Assembly: GCA_002170485.2 (NCBI GenBank)
Contig: NHDZ02000031.1
Location: forward strand, 1 to 64,000
DNA: 64,000 nt
Source: MED660 sp002691025
GTDB lineage: Bacteria > Myxococcota_A > UBA9160 > UBA4427
Reading direction: 5' to 3'
Shown here: piece after piece, positions 43,324 to 52,021 of the stretch
Numbering within the stretch: position 1 is the stretch's first letter
Layout of the letters: each line of letters begins with the position of its first letter
Notes under the pieces: generated by a model
What the model was told of the DNA's origin: nothing
The model's input: the letters and a program-made list of their open reading frames with translations, nothing else
The model's database searches: none
Translations under genes and position numbers: made by a program

Positions 43324-43569
43324 GAGTCGGTATCCCGGGCCCATGAAGGGCGGGATCCACACCCCATCATCATCGCGACAGGAAGGCCCCGTCGCAAGGT
43401 GCGGTCCGGACGACCGCAACCGGCTTGACTCCACACGAAGGACCCGGGGCAGAAGCTTGTTTTCATTGAGGAAAGCCGGGCCGCCAGGCTTTCAGGCGTG
43501 AGTGCGTGAGCCGCTCCCAGCCATCGCCCTGGCTCACGCCCGTGGTAGCCTCGGGTGAAGGAGAAACCC

Positions 43570-44340
43570 ATGTTTGAAACCCTGATTGCCGAATCCGAAG
43601 GCCCTCTCGGCCGGATCACGCTGAACCGTCCCGACAAACTCAATCCCCTTTCCACGGAGACGCTTCAGGAACTCGCCCGAGCCGCTCGCTATTTCGATGA
43701 ACGGCCCGAGGTGAAGGTGGTCATTGTCAGTGGAAAGGGAAGAGCCTTCTCGGCCGGCGCCGACTTGACGAGTTTCTCTGGACCCTCAGATCTTTCCGCC
43801 CAGGAAGTGGGCGAAATCGGTCGTCAGATGGCGGACGCCATCGAAGGTATGCGGGCTCTTGCCATCGCGGAGATCCAGGGCTGGTGCGTGGGAGGAGGCC
43901 TGGTACTCGCCGCCGCGTGTGACCTCCGGGTCGTGGCCGAGAGCGCACGGTTTTCCATCCCCGAAGTGGACCTGGGAATTCCTCTCGCGTGGGGCGGAAT
44001 CCCACGCCTCGTTCGGGAAATCGGTCCCGCCATGACGAAAGAACTCGTGCTCACCTGCCGACCGTTTGACGCCGCAGAGGCCAAGGCCTCCGGTTTCGTC
44101 AACCGGGTGGTGCCCGATACGGAGCTGAGCAAAACGGTCCAGGACCTCGCTGAATCCCTTTGCGAAAAAGCAAGCTTGACCCTGCTTGCGACCAAACGAC
44201 ACGTGAACGCCGTGACGGATCAGATGGTGGGCACCATGCGGAGTTGGTCTGACGCAGACGGACTCGCCATTGCACTCCAGGACGAGGACTGCGCCGACGC
44301 GCGGCGACGGTACCTCACCCGGCGCAGCGAAAAGAGTTGA
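43570..44340 (+). CDS. Crotonase (enoyl-CoA hydratase/isomerase) family protein
   Basis: ATG 43570 (AAGGAG 6 nt upstream) gives 256 residues. The oxyanion-hole segments are AFSAGADL (59-66) and GWCVGGGLVLAAACDLR. Of the two catalytic Glu of a true hydratase, the one in GGGxE is Val112 here, while the second is kept (Glu132 in IPEVDLG). This argues for an isomerase or another crotonase reaction rather than standard hydration. The promoter lies in the region shared divergently with the selenoprotein gene. Confidence 0.87.
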   Translation: MFETLIAESEGPLGRITLNRPDKLNPLSTETLQELARAARYFDERPEVKVVIVSGKGRAFSAGADLTSFSGPSDLSAQEVGEIGRQMADAIEGMRALAIAEIQGWCVGGGLVLAAACDLRVVAESARFSIPEVDLGIPLAWGGIPRLVREIGPAMTKELVLTCRPFDAAEAKASGFVNRVVPDTELSKTVQDLAESLCEKASLTLLATKRHVNAVTDQMVGTMRSWSDADGLAIALQDEDCADARRRYLTRRSEKS

Positions 44341-44370
44341 GAAGGTCGCCCACGGCGCCGAACAAACCCT

Positions 44371-44985
44371 CTACTTGATGGAACACAATTTGGCGATGTC
44401 TACGAGTTCATCTCGATAGTTTTCAAATTCATTCGAGACCTCCCTCAACCACCCGCTGCGCTGATCGTTGGGATCGACTTTGGCCGCCTGTTCTGCCACA
44501 ACCGAAATCATCCGTGTCGCCTGGGCCTGCAGGAAGAGAAAGCGGATATTGAAAACGCCCGAGGAGAAGATCAGCTCTTCGGTCCCTGCCTCCTGGGCCG
44601 CGGTCTCGATGGCATCGCCCATGGGGCTCGGCGGAGGCTCGGCCGTCACCGACGGTGCCAACTTACGCAAGGACTGGAATTCCTTGGCCCGAGTCTCAGA
44701 AGCCCGTTGAATCTTCTTCATGATCCCTTCCACCTCTTTGGCGGGCCCCTGGAAGGTCAATTTCTTGAAAATCACCAACCACTTGAGCTCCGCCTCGGCG
44801 CTGAGCGAGTTTTCCAGCAGCTCAAAGGCGATCTCCAGGCTTTTGCGATCCTCGGCGGAAAGCGTGGGCGAAGGCTCTGCGCGAACGACCTGAACCGGCA
44901 TGAGAAAAAGAGCCCAGGCAGAAGCGACCAGAGCGAAAAAAAGCCTGCTCGCCGGGGTGCCGTGAGAGAGAGATGAACGAACCAT
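44371..44985 (-). CDS. Exported helical protein, unknown
   Basis: GAGGAGG precedes the ATG; 204 residues with a signal peptide (FFALVASAWALFLMPVQVVRA). The mature part is helical and charged (EDRKSLEIAFELLENSLSAEAELKWLVIFKKL), with one Pro-rich break (TAEPPPSPMG). A single Cys lies near the C-terminus. It looks like a periplasmic helical bundle of no recognised family. It converges on the crotonase gene, with a divergent promoter shared with the FMN-oxidase gene. Confidence 0.62.
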   Translation of the reverse strand: MVRSSLSHGTPASRLFFALVASAWALFLMPVQVVRAEPSPTLSAEDRKSLEIAFELLENSLSAEAELKWLVIFKKLTFQGPAKEVEGIMKKIQRASETRAKEFQSLRKLAPSVTAEPPPSPMGDAIETAAQEAGTEELIFSSGVFNIRFLFLQAQATRMISVVAEQAAKVDPNDQRSGWLREVSNEFENYRDELVDIAKLCSIK

Positions 44986-45186
44986 ATCCTTAACCTCCTC
45001 GTGCGAGGCTACCCCACTCCTACGGGAAAGGCAGGCGGCAGGAGCCGGGAGGCGACTTCGCCGGTACGCAAGAAGGCCGGGTTCTCACGCTGGGCTCTCC
45101 GAGCTCACCCCTTCCTTTACCGAACTCCGGGGCGTTGTAGACTTGTGATCGCCCGGAAAGAGAAGAACCGGAGAGGACCTGAAACC

Positions 45187-46392
45187 ATGCTTCGAAACCT
45201 TCGAGCTGCCATGCGCTTTCGACGTTTCGAATGGAACCCGGAACTCCGCCGGCTCTCACACGCGGCCTGCGCGGAAGACCTTCGGGACATCGCAAAGAAG
45301 AGACTCCCTCAAGGTGTTTTCGACTACATCGACGGGGCCGCCGAGGACGAAGTCTCACTGACGCGAAACCAGGCCGCCTTCGAGCAATTCAAATTCCGAC
45401 CGCGTGTGCTCCGTGATGTCTCCCATGTCAAAACCCAGACCACCTTGCTGGGGCAACCCCTGGCCTTCCCCTTGGTGCTGGCTCCCACCGGGTTCACTCG
45501 CATCGCTCATTCCCAGGGAGAACTCGCGGCCGCCCGGGCCGCCGAAAAAGCCGGACTGCCCTACACGCTCTCCACTCTGGGTACGCGCTCCATTGAGGAA
45601 GTCGCCGCCGTCTCCCAGGGTCGGAAATGGTTTCAGGTCTATGTCTGGAGGGATCGAGGCCTGGTAAAGGAAATGCTCGAGCGAGCAGCGGGCCACCAAT
45701 ACGAAGCCATCATGATCACCTTGGATACTCCAGTACTGGGACGACGCGAAAGAGATATCCGCAACGGGTTCACCCTGCCTCCGCAACTCGGGCTCGACAC
45801 GCTGCTTTCGGGTTTGACCCACCCCGGCTGGACCTGGGACTTCTTGCGCGCCGAACCGATCCACTTTGCCAACGTGGGCGGAAGCTCCGAGGGCGGCGAC
45901 AAGGATCCCGTTGTTCTCGCCGACTATATCAACAGCCAATTCGACCCCGCCCTATCCTGGCGCGATGTCGAATGGTTCCAGAAACATTGGAAAGGACCCA
46001 TCATCCTCAAGGGGATACAAAGCGTGGAGGATGCCCGACTCGCTGCGCAATCCGGCGTGGAGGCGATTGCCCTCTCCAACCACGGAGGCCGCCAACTCGA
46101 TCAGGGTCCGGCCATCGTAGACCTCGTTTCTCCAGTAGCCGATGCCGTGGGGGATGACGTCGAGATCATCTGTGACGGAGGAGTGCGGCGAGGAAGCGAC
46201 ATCCTCAAGGCCGTCGCCCTCGGCGCGAGAGCCTGCATGATGGGGCGACCCTACCTCTATGCCCTCGGCGCCGGCGGCCAACGAGGCGTTGAATTCCTGC
46301 TTGAGCACCTTCACGACGGTGTGAAACAGACCATGGCGCTGGTGGGTGCGGACAACATCCTGGAGCTCGACGAAGATCTCGTGGACTCATGA
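45187..46392 (+). CDS. FMN-dependent alpha-hydroxy-acid oxidase/dehydrogenase
   Basis: ATG 45187 with GGAGAGG upstream gives 401 residues. FMN-dependent family features are all present: APTGFTRIAHSQGELAAARAA, ITLDTPVLGRRERD, the Lys of ILKGIQS, the catalytic SNHGGRQLD (His near residue 300), and DGGVRRGSDILKAVALGA plus MMGRPYLYALGAGG for FMN phosphate binding. Candidates are L-lactate dehydrogenase (LldD), glycolate oxidase or mandelate dehydrogenase. The ThDP/CoA-transferase module 4 kb away acts on similar small acids, which may link them. Confidence 0.92.
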   Translation: MLRNLRAAMRFRRFEWNPELRRLSHAACAEDLRDIAKKRLPQGVFDYIDGAAEDEVSLTRNQAAFEQFKFRPRVLRDVSHVKTQTTLLGQPLAFPLVLAPTGFTRIAHSQGELAAARAAEKAGLPYTLSTLGTRSIEEVAAVSQGRKWFQVYVWRDRGLVKEMLERAAGHQYEAIMITLDTPVLGRRERDIRNGFTLPPQLGLDTLLSGLTHPGWTWDFLRAEPIHFANVGGSSEGGDKDPVVLADYINSQFDPALSWRDVEWFQKHWKGPIILKGIQSVEDARLAAQSGVEAIALSNHGGRQLDQGPAIVDLVSPVADAVGDDVEIICDGGVRRGSDILKAVALGARACMMGRPYLYALGAGGQRGVEFLLEHLHDGVKQTMALVGADNILELDEDLVDS

Positions 46393-46549
46393 CGTACCGA
46401 GCCGTTCCGATCCGAAAAGAAACGGGCCTCCTCGGCCCCACCCCTTGTATCCGAGCCGCTACCATGAACCCTTCAAGTCACAAAGCAGAAGCAGGATGAG
46501 CGTCTTCTTCCTTCGCTGAATCGACGAAGCTCGAACACAGGAGAAAATC

Positions 46550-47584
46550 ATGGCCAACAAGATTGCCGAAGACCCCCGAATCGACCCCCGTATCAAAGGT
46601 ATATTCAGCCAGATCCAGATGCCCAGCGGCGAGAATGTCGACAGCCGCGAAGCCCTGCTCGAAGCCGCCTCGACCCCGGAAGCCATCGCTGCCCGGGAGG
46701 GGTTCGAAGCCATGATGGAAGTCTGCGACAACGAGGACATCGCCCCTTCCACGGGACTCGAGATCAAGGACCTTGAGTTCACCTCCGACCCCGATGGAAA
46801 TACAGCCAGAATCCAATTCATCCGGCCGACCTCCGATGAGGATCTGCCTTGTGTCTATTACATCCACGGCGGAGGCATGGCATCGCTCTCCTGCTATTTC
46901 GGCAACTATCGCGCCTGGGGCAGGATGATTGCGGCCCAGGGCGTCGCTGTAGCGATGGTGGAGTTTCGGAACGCGGTCTCTCCTTCCACCATTCCGGAAG
47001 TCGCCCCCTACCCGGCCGGTCTCAACGACTGCGTATCGGGCTTGAAGTGGGTTTCTGCGCACGCAAGCGAACTCGGGATCGATGCCAGCCATATCATCGT
47101 GGCCGGAGAAAGCGGGGGAGGAAACCTGACGCTCGCGACGGGACTCCGTTTGAAGCAGGAAGGAAAGCTCGATCTGATCCAGGGCCTCTATGCACTCTGC
47201 CCCTATATCGCAGGAGAATGGCCCCTGGACGAAAATCCATCCTCCATCGAGAACAACGGCATCCTGCTCGAACTGCACAACAACCATGGCGCCATGGGGT
47301 ACGGAGTCGAAGCCTTCGAAAAGCGGGACCCCCAGGCCTGGCCCGGCTTTGCGAGCGAAGACGATGTCCGCGGACTCGTGCCCACCGTCATCACCGTCAA
47401 CGAATGCGACCCATTGCGCGATGAGGGCATCAACTTCTATCGACTTCTCCTGCGCGCCGGAGTGCCGACTCGCTGCCGCCAGGTCATGGGCACCGTGCAC
47501 GGTACGGAGATCTTTCCCATCGCCTGCCCAGAGATCAGCCGTGACGCCGCCGTCAGCATTGCTGACTTCTGCAAGAACGGATAG
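46550..47584 (+). CDS. Alpha/beta hydrolase fold-3 (HSL-family) esterase
   Basis: The 344-residue protein has the HSL oxyanion motif HGGGMA (YYIHGGG near residue 103) and nucleophile GESGGG. The Asp is in ITVNECDPLRDEG and the His in TVHGTEIFP. GAGAAA-type sequence precedes the ATG. The enzyme is an intracellular carboxylesterase or lipase. It follows the FMN-oxidase by 157 nt and converges on an MFS transporter, with only 4 nt between stops. Confidence 0.9.
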   Translation: MANKIAEDPRIDPRIKGIFSQIQMPSGENVDSREALLEAASTPEAIAAREGFEAMMEVCDNEDIAPSTGLEIKDLEFTSDPDGNTARIQFIRPTSDEDLPCVYYIHGGGMASLSCYFGNYRAWGRMIAAQGVAVAMVEFRNAVSPSTIPEVAPYPAGLNDCVSGLKWVSAHASELGIDASHIIVAGESGGGNLTLATGLRLKQEGKLDLIQGLYALCPYIAGEWPLDENPSSIENNGILLELHNNHGAMGYGVEAFEKRDPQAWPGFASEDDVRGLVPTVITVNECDPLRDEGINFYRLLLRAGVPTRCRQVMGTVHGTEIFPIACPEISRDAAVSIADFCKNG

Positions 47585-47588
47585 CGGG

Positions 47589-48761
47589 TCAGCGCCGGAA
47601 GGCCGGTCGGCCTTCCGGCGAAATCGCCAAGACACCAAGAGCCAGGAAGGCCGCCACGCCCACGACCAGGAAAACCACGGGATAGCCCTGCGCGTGAGCC
47701 AACGCGCCGAGCGCAAAGGTGCCAAACGCGCCGCCCGCCGTGAACCAGGCCTGGAAAACGGCCATGATCTTGCCTCGATCGTGTTCGTTTGCGCCTTCGA
47801 CCGCCAACGCGTTGAAGGACGGGTAGAAGAACCCGTGCGCGAGGCCAAGGAGGGCACCCAGTGCCAGCAGGCCCACCTCCGGTAGATCCGCGGTGAGACT
47901 CACCGCCACCGCATACAAGAAGAGACTCCCCACGGCCACGCGACTGCGGCCGATCCGGTCCACGAAAGGTCCGGCTCCCAAACGCACCAGCAAGGCGGCC
48001 CCCGTATAGGCGACAAAGAAGAGGCTCAACTGATCCAGGCCCACCTCCACGGCAAAAGGCTGATGAAGAACGAAGACCGTGGCGAAGGCGGCACCCACAA
48101 TCGCGATCACCAGCGCGCAGCGAAGCTGCTTGGGATCCAGAGCCACTTGAAGAAGCCCCGATACCTGACGGGTTTCGATCTGCCCCCGGCGCGGCTCGCG
48201 AATCAAGAAGGAAGCCAGCACACACGCGCCGGCTCCAAGCGCCGCCGCCGCAAAGGCGAATCGCCATCCGCTGACAGCCGCCAGCGCCTCCACGGAAAGC
48301 GGAGCCAAGGCGTTCGTGGAAAGCATCGTCACCCCGAAGTACCCGATGGCTTGCGCGAGTTTCCGCGGAGGCGCCAGATCGACGACCAGAGCCGAACCCG
48401 CCGCAAAAGCCATCCCGAACGCCAGGCCCTGACAGCCACGAAGCAGGAAGATCAGGGATCCGAATTCGTGAACCCAGTAGAACGAAAGCGACGCGAGCGT
48501 CATGAGAACCGCGCCCGCTGTCAGGAAGGGGCGACGACCGAATCGGTCCACCATGACGCCACTCACAAGAAGCCCGACCATCGTGGAAAATCGATTGGCC
48601 GTGGCGACCTGTCCGATCTGTGCCGGATTCGCTCCCAACTCCGTGACAAGAAATTTCGGAAACAGCAGGAAACTGGAAAACGAGTAACCAAAGCACGTCT
48701 GGGCCACGAGGATCGAGACCAGGTCTCGGCTCAAGAGCCGGTCCTTCCGCGGGTTCGTCAT
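47589..48761 (-). CDS. Major facilitator superfamily transporter
   Basis: The 390-residue protein has 12 predicted helices. The loop 2-3 signature is VDRFGRRPFLTAG (a variant of GxLaDrxGRkxxl), and VDRIGRSRVAVGS repeats it in the second half. No substrate motif identifies the solute. It may export or import small organic acids. Its start lies 12 nt after the LLM oxidoreductase stop, so the two are likely co-transcribed. Confidence 0.88.
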   Translation of the reverse strand: MTNPRKDRLLSRDLVSILVAQTCFGYSFSSFLLFPKFLVTELGANPAQIGQVATANRFSTMVGLLVSGVMVDRFGRRPFLTAGAVLMTLASLSFYWVHEFGSLIFLLRGCQGLAFGMAFAAGSALVVDLAPPRKLAQAIGYFGVTMLSTNALAPLSVEALAAVSGWRFAFAAAALGAGACVLASFLIREPRRGQIETRQVSGLLQVALDPKQLRCALVIAIVGAAFATVFVLHQPFAVEVGLDQLSLFFVAYTGAALLVRLGAGPFVDRIGRSRVAVGSLFLYAVAVSLTADLPEVGLLALGALLGLAHGFFYPSFNALAVEGANEHDRGKIMAVFQAWFTAGGAFGTFALGALAHAQGYPVVFLVVGVAAFLALGVLAISPEGRPAFRR

Positions 48762-48773
48762 GCCGATGACAGC

Positions 48774-49685
48774 CTACAGTCGGCTCTCAAGATATTTGAG
48801 AGTACGTTTCTCCGACTCTTCATCGAGAGGCATGATGGCGGCGTTGAAATCCGTGACACCGATGTCCCGAAGACGGTCAAGCGCCGCATCGAGGACCTTC
48901 TCGTCTCCGGCAATAGCCACGTCCGCCGCGCCCCCCGCTCCTTCCTTGTCGAGCATGGCTCGGTAGGAGGGGAGCTGACCATAGACCGCGAGGGCTTTCG
49001 CAATATGGGCCTTGGCGTGCTCGGTGTCGTTCGTCAGCACGATGGGAAAGCCTGCCACGACGCGAGGCGCCGCGCGACCGGCTTCCGTGGCCGCCGCCGT
49101 GATCTTGGGAATGATGTGACTCTCGATGGTGGCCGGCCCCGTCATCCAGAGGATCGTACCCTCCGAAGTCTCGCCTGCGATACGCAGCATCCGGTCCCCC
49201 AGCGCAGCAATCACGATGGGGACCGTCCCGGCCTCGGGAATCTCCAGCGCTCCATTGACCTTGAACTCGTTTCCCTCGTAGGCGGCAGGTTCTCCCCGAA
49301 GAAGAGGACCCAGCACGGCCATGTATTCACGCATATGACTGGCGGGCTTGGCATAGCTGAGACCCATCATGTTCTCGATCACCACCTGGTGGGAAAGGCC
49401 GATCCCCAGAGTAAAACGGCCGCCGCTGGCCGCCGCTGTCGTGAGGGCCTGCTGGGCGATCGCAAAGGGATGCCGCGGATAGGTCGGCACCACCGCCGTG
49501 CCGAGTTCGATCTGCTTCGTCTCGCGACCGACAATGGCCTGCGTGGTGATCGCATCAAGCCCGAAGATGTTCGCCATCCAAACCGCGTGAAAACCTCGAG
49601 CCTCCAGATCCTGGGCCTGCTTCACCAGACCATCGAGACTCCCGTCCGCACCCTGTGTCGCTCCCGACATCACACCGATTCGCAT
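48774..49685 (-). CDS. LLM-class F420-dependent oxidoreductase
   Basis: The 303-residue luciferase-fold TIM barrel begins MRIGVMSGATQG. It carries ELGTAVVPTYPRHPFAIAQQA, GGRFTLGIGLSHQ and SEGTILWMTGP, typical of TIGR03564-type F420 enzymes rather than FMN luciferases. It would oxidise or reduce an alcohol or enone with F420. A Ddn-like protein at 35.9 kb is a second F420-type enzyme. The gene precedes the MFS gene by 12 nt. Confidence 0.87.
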   Translation of the reverse strand: MRIGVMSGATQGADGSLDGLVKQAQDLEARGFHAVWMANIFGLDAITTQAIVGRETKQIELGTAVVPTYPRHPFAIAQQALTTAAASGGRFTLGIGLSHQVVIENMMGLSYAKPASHMREYMAVLGPLLRGEPAAYEGNEFKVNGALEIPEAGTVPIVIAALGDRMLRIAGETSEGTILWMTGPATIESHIIPKITAAATEAGRAAPRVVAGFPIVLTNDTEHAKAHIAKALAVYGQLPSYRAMLDKEGAGGAADVAIAGDEKVLDAALDRLRDIGVTDFNAAIMPLDEESEKRTLKYLESRL

Positions 49686-49775
49686 CTTGCACTCCCCTCT
49701 CTACGATAAAAATCTGGATCGAGCCCATGAAAGGCTCGTGAACAACGGGGTACCTATCCCCTGGCCCCCTGAACC

Positions 49776-50648
49776 TCAGTCGGAAAGCAGCCGCACTGCA
49801 TCTCCGACCCGAATCCGGCCGGCCCGGATGGGTTTCGCATAAACGCCGAGGTTACCGGAATTCTCTCGCACGAGGGTGCGCATGACGGCCGGAGCCTTCG
49901 GAATCTCCGCGAAGCCGTGGGTGGTCATCACGCACCGCGGACACTCCGCCACGATCTCGATCTCGGCTTCGCCCAAAGCCACACGCTGACCACACCAGGC
50001 TGCTTCAGGAAAAGGAGACTCCCCTTCCACATCTCCGATCAGGAGATTCGGCCTGAAGCGGCGGATATCCATCACCGTCTCCGGCGCTCTCTCCTGCAAG
50101 GTGGCAAGGGAAGCGGATGTCATCACATGGAGGGGAAAAGCATCGAAGTACGTTCCTGGCGGTGAAGCAAACTCAAAGACCTCGGGCGGAAAGACGGACA
50201 TGTCCGGCAAGGATTCATCCGGCGTCCGGCCGAAAATAGAGCGGAGCTCAGTCTCCATGTCTTCGTGGACCGGAGCACCCCGGCGATAGTGATCCGCCTG
50301 CTCGGCCGGAACCAGAGGCCACAAGGTCACCGCCTCCCCGAGGACGTCGGAAATGGATTTTGCCACTTCGGGATCCGACGACAGAAGGCGACGACCATCA
50401 GGGAAAGTGATCTCGGCCACGCCTTCTCGACCCGACGAATCCGGATCGAGAAGACGCGAAGAAAAACCCATCAATTCCGGAAAGCGCTTGGCACCCGTAA
50501 TCCCGCCGAGGGCCTCGTCACGAAGAGCCCAGCTGCGGTCACCCGCCATGCCCTCCGGAAGAAGCTCGATCTGATCGGGCGTTTCTCCGCCCATGCTCTT
50601 CACCGGGTACCGGAAAAGGGTTTTGACTCGACCCACCTCGATGCTCAT
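49776..50648 (-). CDS. MOSC-domain molybdenum protein
   Basis: The 290-residue protein begins with the MOSC_N barrel (GRVKTLFRYPVKSMGGE, LLPEGMAGDRSWALRD). In the C-terminal MOSC domain, the likely Mo-ligating Cys lies in ECPRCVMTTHG, and SGNLGVYAKPIRAGRIRVGD closes the fold. The YcbX/mARC branch reduces N-hydroxylated compounds with molybdenum cofactor. A second MOSC protein lies at 59.4 kb. It is 57 nt from the Coq4-like gene. Confidence 0.87.
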   Translation of the reverse strand: MSIEVGRVKTLFRYPVKSMGGETPDQIELLPEGMAGDRSWALRDEALGGITGAKRFPELMGFSSRLLDPDSSGREGVAEITFPDGRRLLSSDPEVAKSISDVLGEAVTLWPLVPAEQADHYRRGAPVHEDMETELRSIFGRTPDESLPDMSVFPPEVFEFASPPGTYFDAFPLHVMTSASLATLQERAPETVMDIRRFRPNLLIGDVEGESPFPEAAWCGQRVALGEAEIEIVAECPRCVMTTHGFAEIPKAPAVMRTLVRENSGNLGVYAKPIRAGRIRVGDAVRLLSD

Positions 50649-50705
50649 GACTCTCCATTCCAGAACCCGGAACCGTTTCCGCGGCCAACACGAATCGCGA
50701 TGCTT

Positions 50706-51368
50706 TCAGACAAGGCCGAGTTCTTTCTGGATCTCAGCCAGAGGACGCTCCCAGAAATCTTCCCAATGGATGTTGATGAGGGGAGGCGTGCGCCGGCCCA
50801 GCGTCCACCCCTCACTGATGGCATCGAAGAGGATCGGAAGAAGTTCCGGCTTGTAGAGAGCCGCCTGAAGGGGCCGCATCGTCATGGTCAGCGCCGGATA
50901 CGGGGCCGGTGTCTGCGCCACCGTAAAACTCACCACCTTGACTTCGCCAATGGGGCTCGTGTCCCAACCCGTGAGGACATGGTAGAGGTCATGGAGCTGC
51001 CACCCTCTTTCGGCCACATACCCGACATCCTCCCCGCGCTTGCGGTGGGCATCGATGAAAGCCGACTCTCGCAGCATGTTGGCATCGAGACCCTTGGACC
51101 GAAGCATGGCTTCGAATTGATTTCCCAGGGTCTCTTCCGGAAGGCTGGCCAGATACTCGAGGTCGGGCTCGGGGCTGAGGTATCGATGCTCAAGCATCTC
51201 CTGCACAACCGGATTGGCGAGAGCGAGATTGTCGTAAGAGGCCAGAGCCTCTTTGTCCCCCAGGCGCATGAAATCGTGCGAAAACGCGATGGTTTCGCTC
51301 TGCTCCCAATTTGCAAGCGCAGAGAGAAGAGAGAGCACCAGCTCCGGATCCAGTTCGGGACTCTTCAT
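50706..51368 (-). CDS. coq4: Coq4-family ubiquinone biosynthesis protein
   Basis: ATG 51368 with GGAGGAAG upstream gives 220 residues. The motif HDLYH at 126-130 followed by 11 residues and Glu142 matches the COQ4 HDxxHx11E metal site exactly. Coq4 takes part in ubiquinone head-group modification (C1 decarboxylation/hydroxylation in recent work). It is preceded by the CMD-type selenoprotein gene, 61 nt upstream on the same strand. Confidence 0.87.
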   Translation of the reverse strand: MKSPELDPELVLSLLSALANWEQSETIAFSHDFMRLGDKEALASYDNLALANPVVQEMLEHRYLSPEPDLEYLASLPEETLGNQFEAMLRSKGLDANMLRESAFIDAHRKRGEDVGYVAERGWQLHDLYHVLTGWDTSPIGEVKVVSFTVAQTPAPYPALTMTMRPLQAALYKPELLPILFDAISEGWTLGRRTPPLINIHWEDFWERPLAEIQKELGLV

Positions 51369-51429
51369 CTCTTCCTCCACACCAAGATTGAAAACAGGAA
51401 CGGCCCCGGACTTCAAACCCGTTTCGCAG

Positions 51430-51930
51430 TCAATACTCTGGCGAATAGATCTCACAGGCCGCTTTGTCACCGCCCGCAATCACCAGAAGTCGGCCGAGTG
51501 AAATGTATTGACCGGTCATCATACCCAATTCCGCAATCTCAGCGTCGCTGAAGTGCTCACGGAGTTCGTTCATGAAACCCGCATCCACGGAACGAAAGTC
51601 CGTGGCCAGCTTTTCAGCAAAACGCACCGCCAGCGCATCTCGAGGCTCAAGGTTGCGTTCAGCCTCGGGCAGACGGATCTCGGCCACGATCTCTTCGTTC
51701 AGTCCCTGACGCGTCGCCGACGCGTACCGAGCAAACAGTCAGGTGTCGCAATCGTTGAGTTCGGCCACCTTGAGGCGCGCCAACTCCTTGATGCGGGCCG
51801 GCAGTACGCCCTCGTTGTGGCCGGGGCCGAAGAACGCGAAAAAGCGCTCGAAATGCTGGGGAATAAGCGCCATGAGATCGAGCCCGGGCGGCACGGCGTC
51901 TTCTGATTCTTCTCTGGCTTTTTCACCCAC
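51430..51930 (-). CDS. Carboxymuconolactone decarboxylase/AhpD-like selenoprotein (CxxU, in-frame UGA = Sec64)
   Basis: GTG 51930 with GGGAGGGA 5 nt upstream opens a 166-residue frame interrupted only by TGA at 51741-51739. Read through, it gives KELARLKVAELNDCDTU followed by LFARYASATRQGLNEE, where the CMD/AhpD family normally has CxxC. The downstream half (EIRLPEAERNLEPRDALAVRF, FSDAEIAELGMMTGQYISLGRLL) is the rest of a CMD domain. A SECIS-like hairpin follows the UGA. The protein should act as a Sec-based peroxidase or disulfide reductase. The His usual 4 residues after the second Cys is Arg68, as in some CMD subgroups. Confidence 0.87.
51709..51725 (-). promoter_or_regulatory. SECIS-like hairpin of the CMD/AhpD-like selenoprotein gene
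   Basis: On the minus strand ACGCGUC (51725-51719), loop GGC, GACGCGU (51715-51709) forms a perfect 7-bp GC-rich stem. There are 20 nt between the UGA and the loop, and G occupies the first loop position. All are within bacterial SECIS rules. Confidence 0.78.
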
Positions 51931-51935
51931 TCTGA

Positions 51936-51943
51936 TCCCTCCC
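51936..51943 (-). promoter_or_regulatory. Ribosome-binding site of the CMD-type selenoprotein gene
   Basis: Minus-strand GGGAGGGA lies 5 nt before GTG 51930 and supports this start over an internal Met. Confidence 0.7.
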
Positions 51944-52021
51944 CGTCGGATTACGCCCTGGCGCTCAAGCGCGCGGATGCCCTGAGCGGCCTGAGAAAAG
52001 AGAGTGCAGACCTCTCAATCC

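Noticed and set aside
46478..47857. Open frame of 459 codons on the minus strand
   Set aside because: Antisense shadow of the HSL-family esterase, which carries all catalytic motifs on the plus strand.
47437..48696. Open frame of 419 codons overlapping the MFS gene on the same strand
   Set aside because: Out-of-frame shadow rich in Gly, Arg and Ser with no transmembrane pattern; the MFS frame has 12 helices and family motifs.
48063..49709. Very long open frame of 548 codons on the plus strand
   Set aside because: It is antisense to the well-supported MFS and LLM genes, has extreme Arg/His/Gly composition and no domain. GC-rich genes often leave such open frames on the other strand.
50265..51551. 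Open frame of 428 codons on the plus strand
   Set aside because: It runs antisense to MOSC, Coq4 and the CMD gene and has no recognisable sequence; those three have clear motifs and ribosome-binding sites.
51739..51930. Reading the first 63 codons of the CMD gene as an independent small protein
   Set aside because: The domain is cut at its catalytic motif and resumes in the same frame after the TGA, with a SECIS-like hairpin; a free-standing fragment is not credible.
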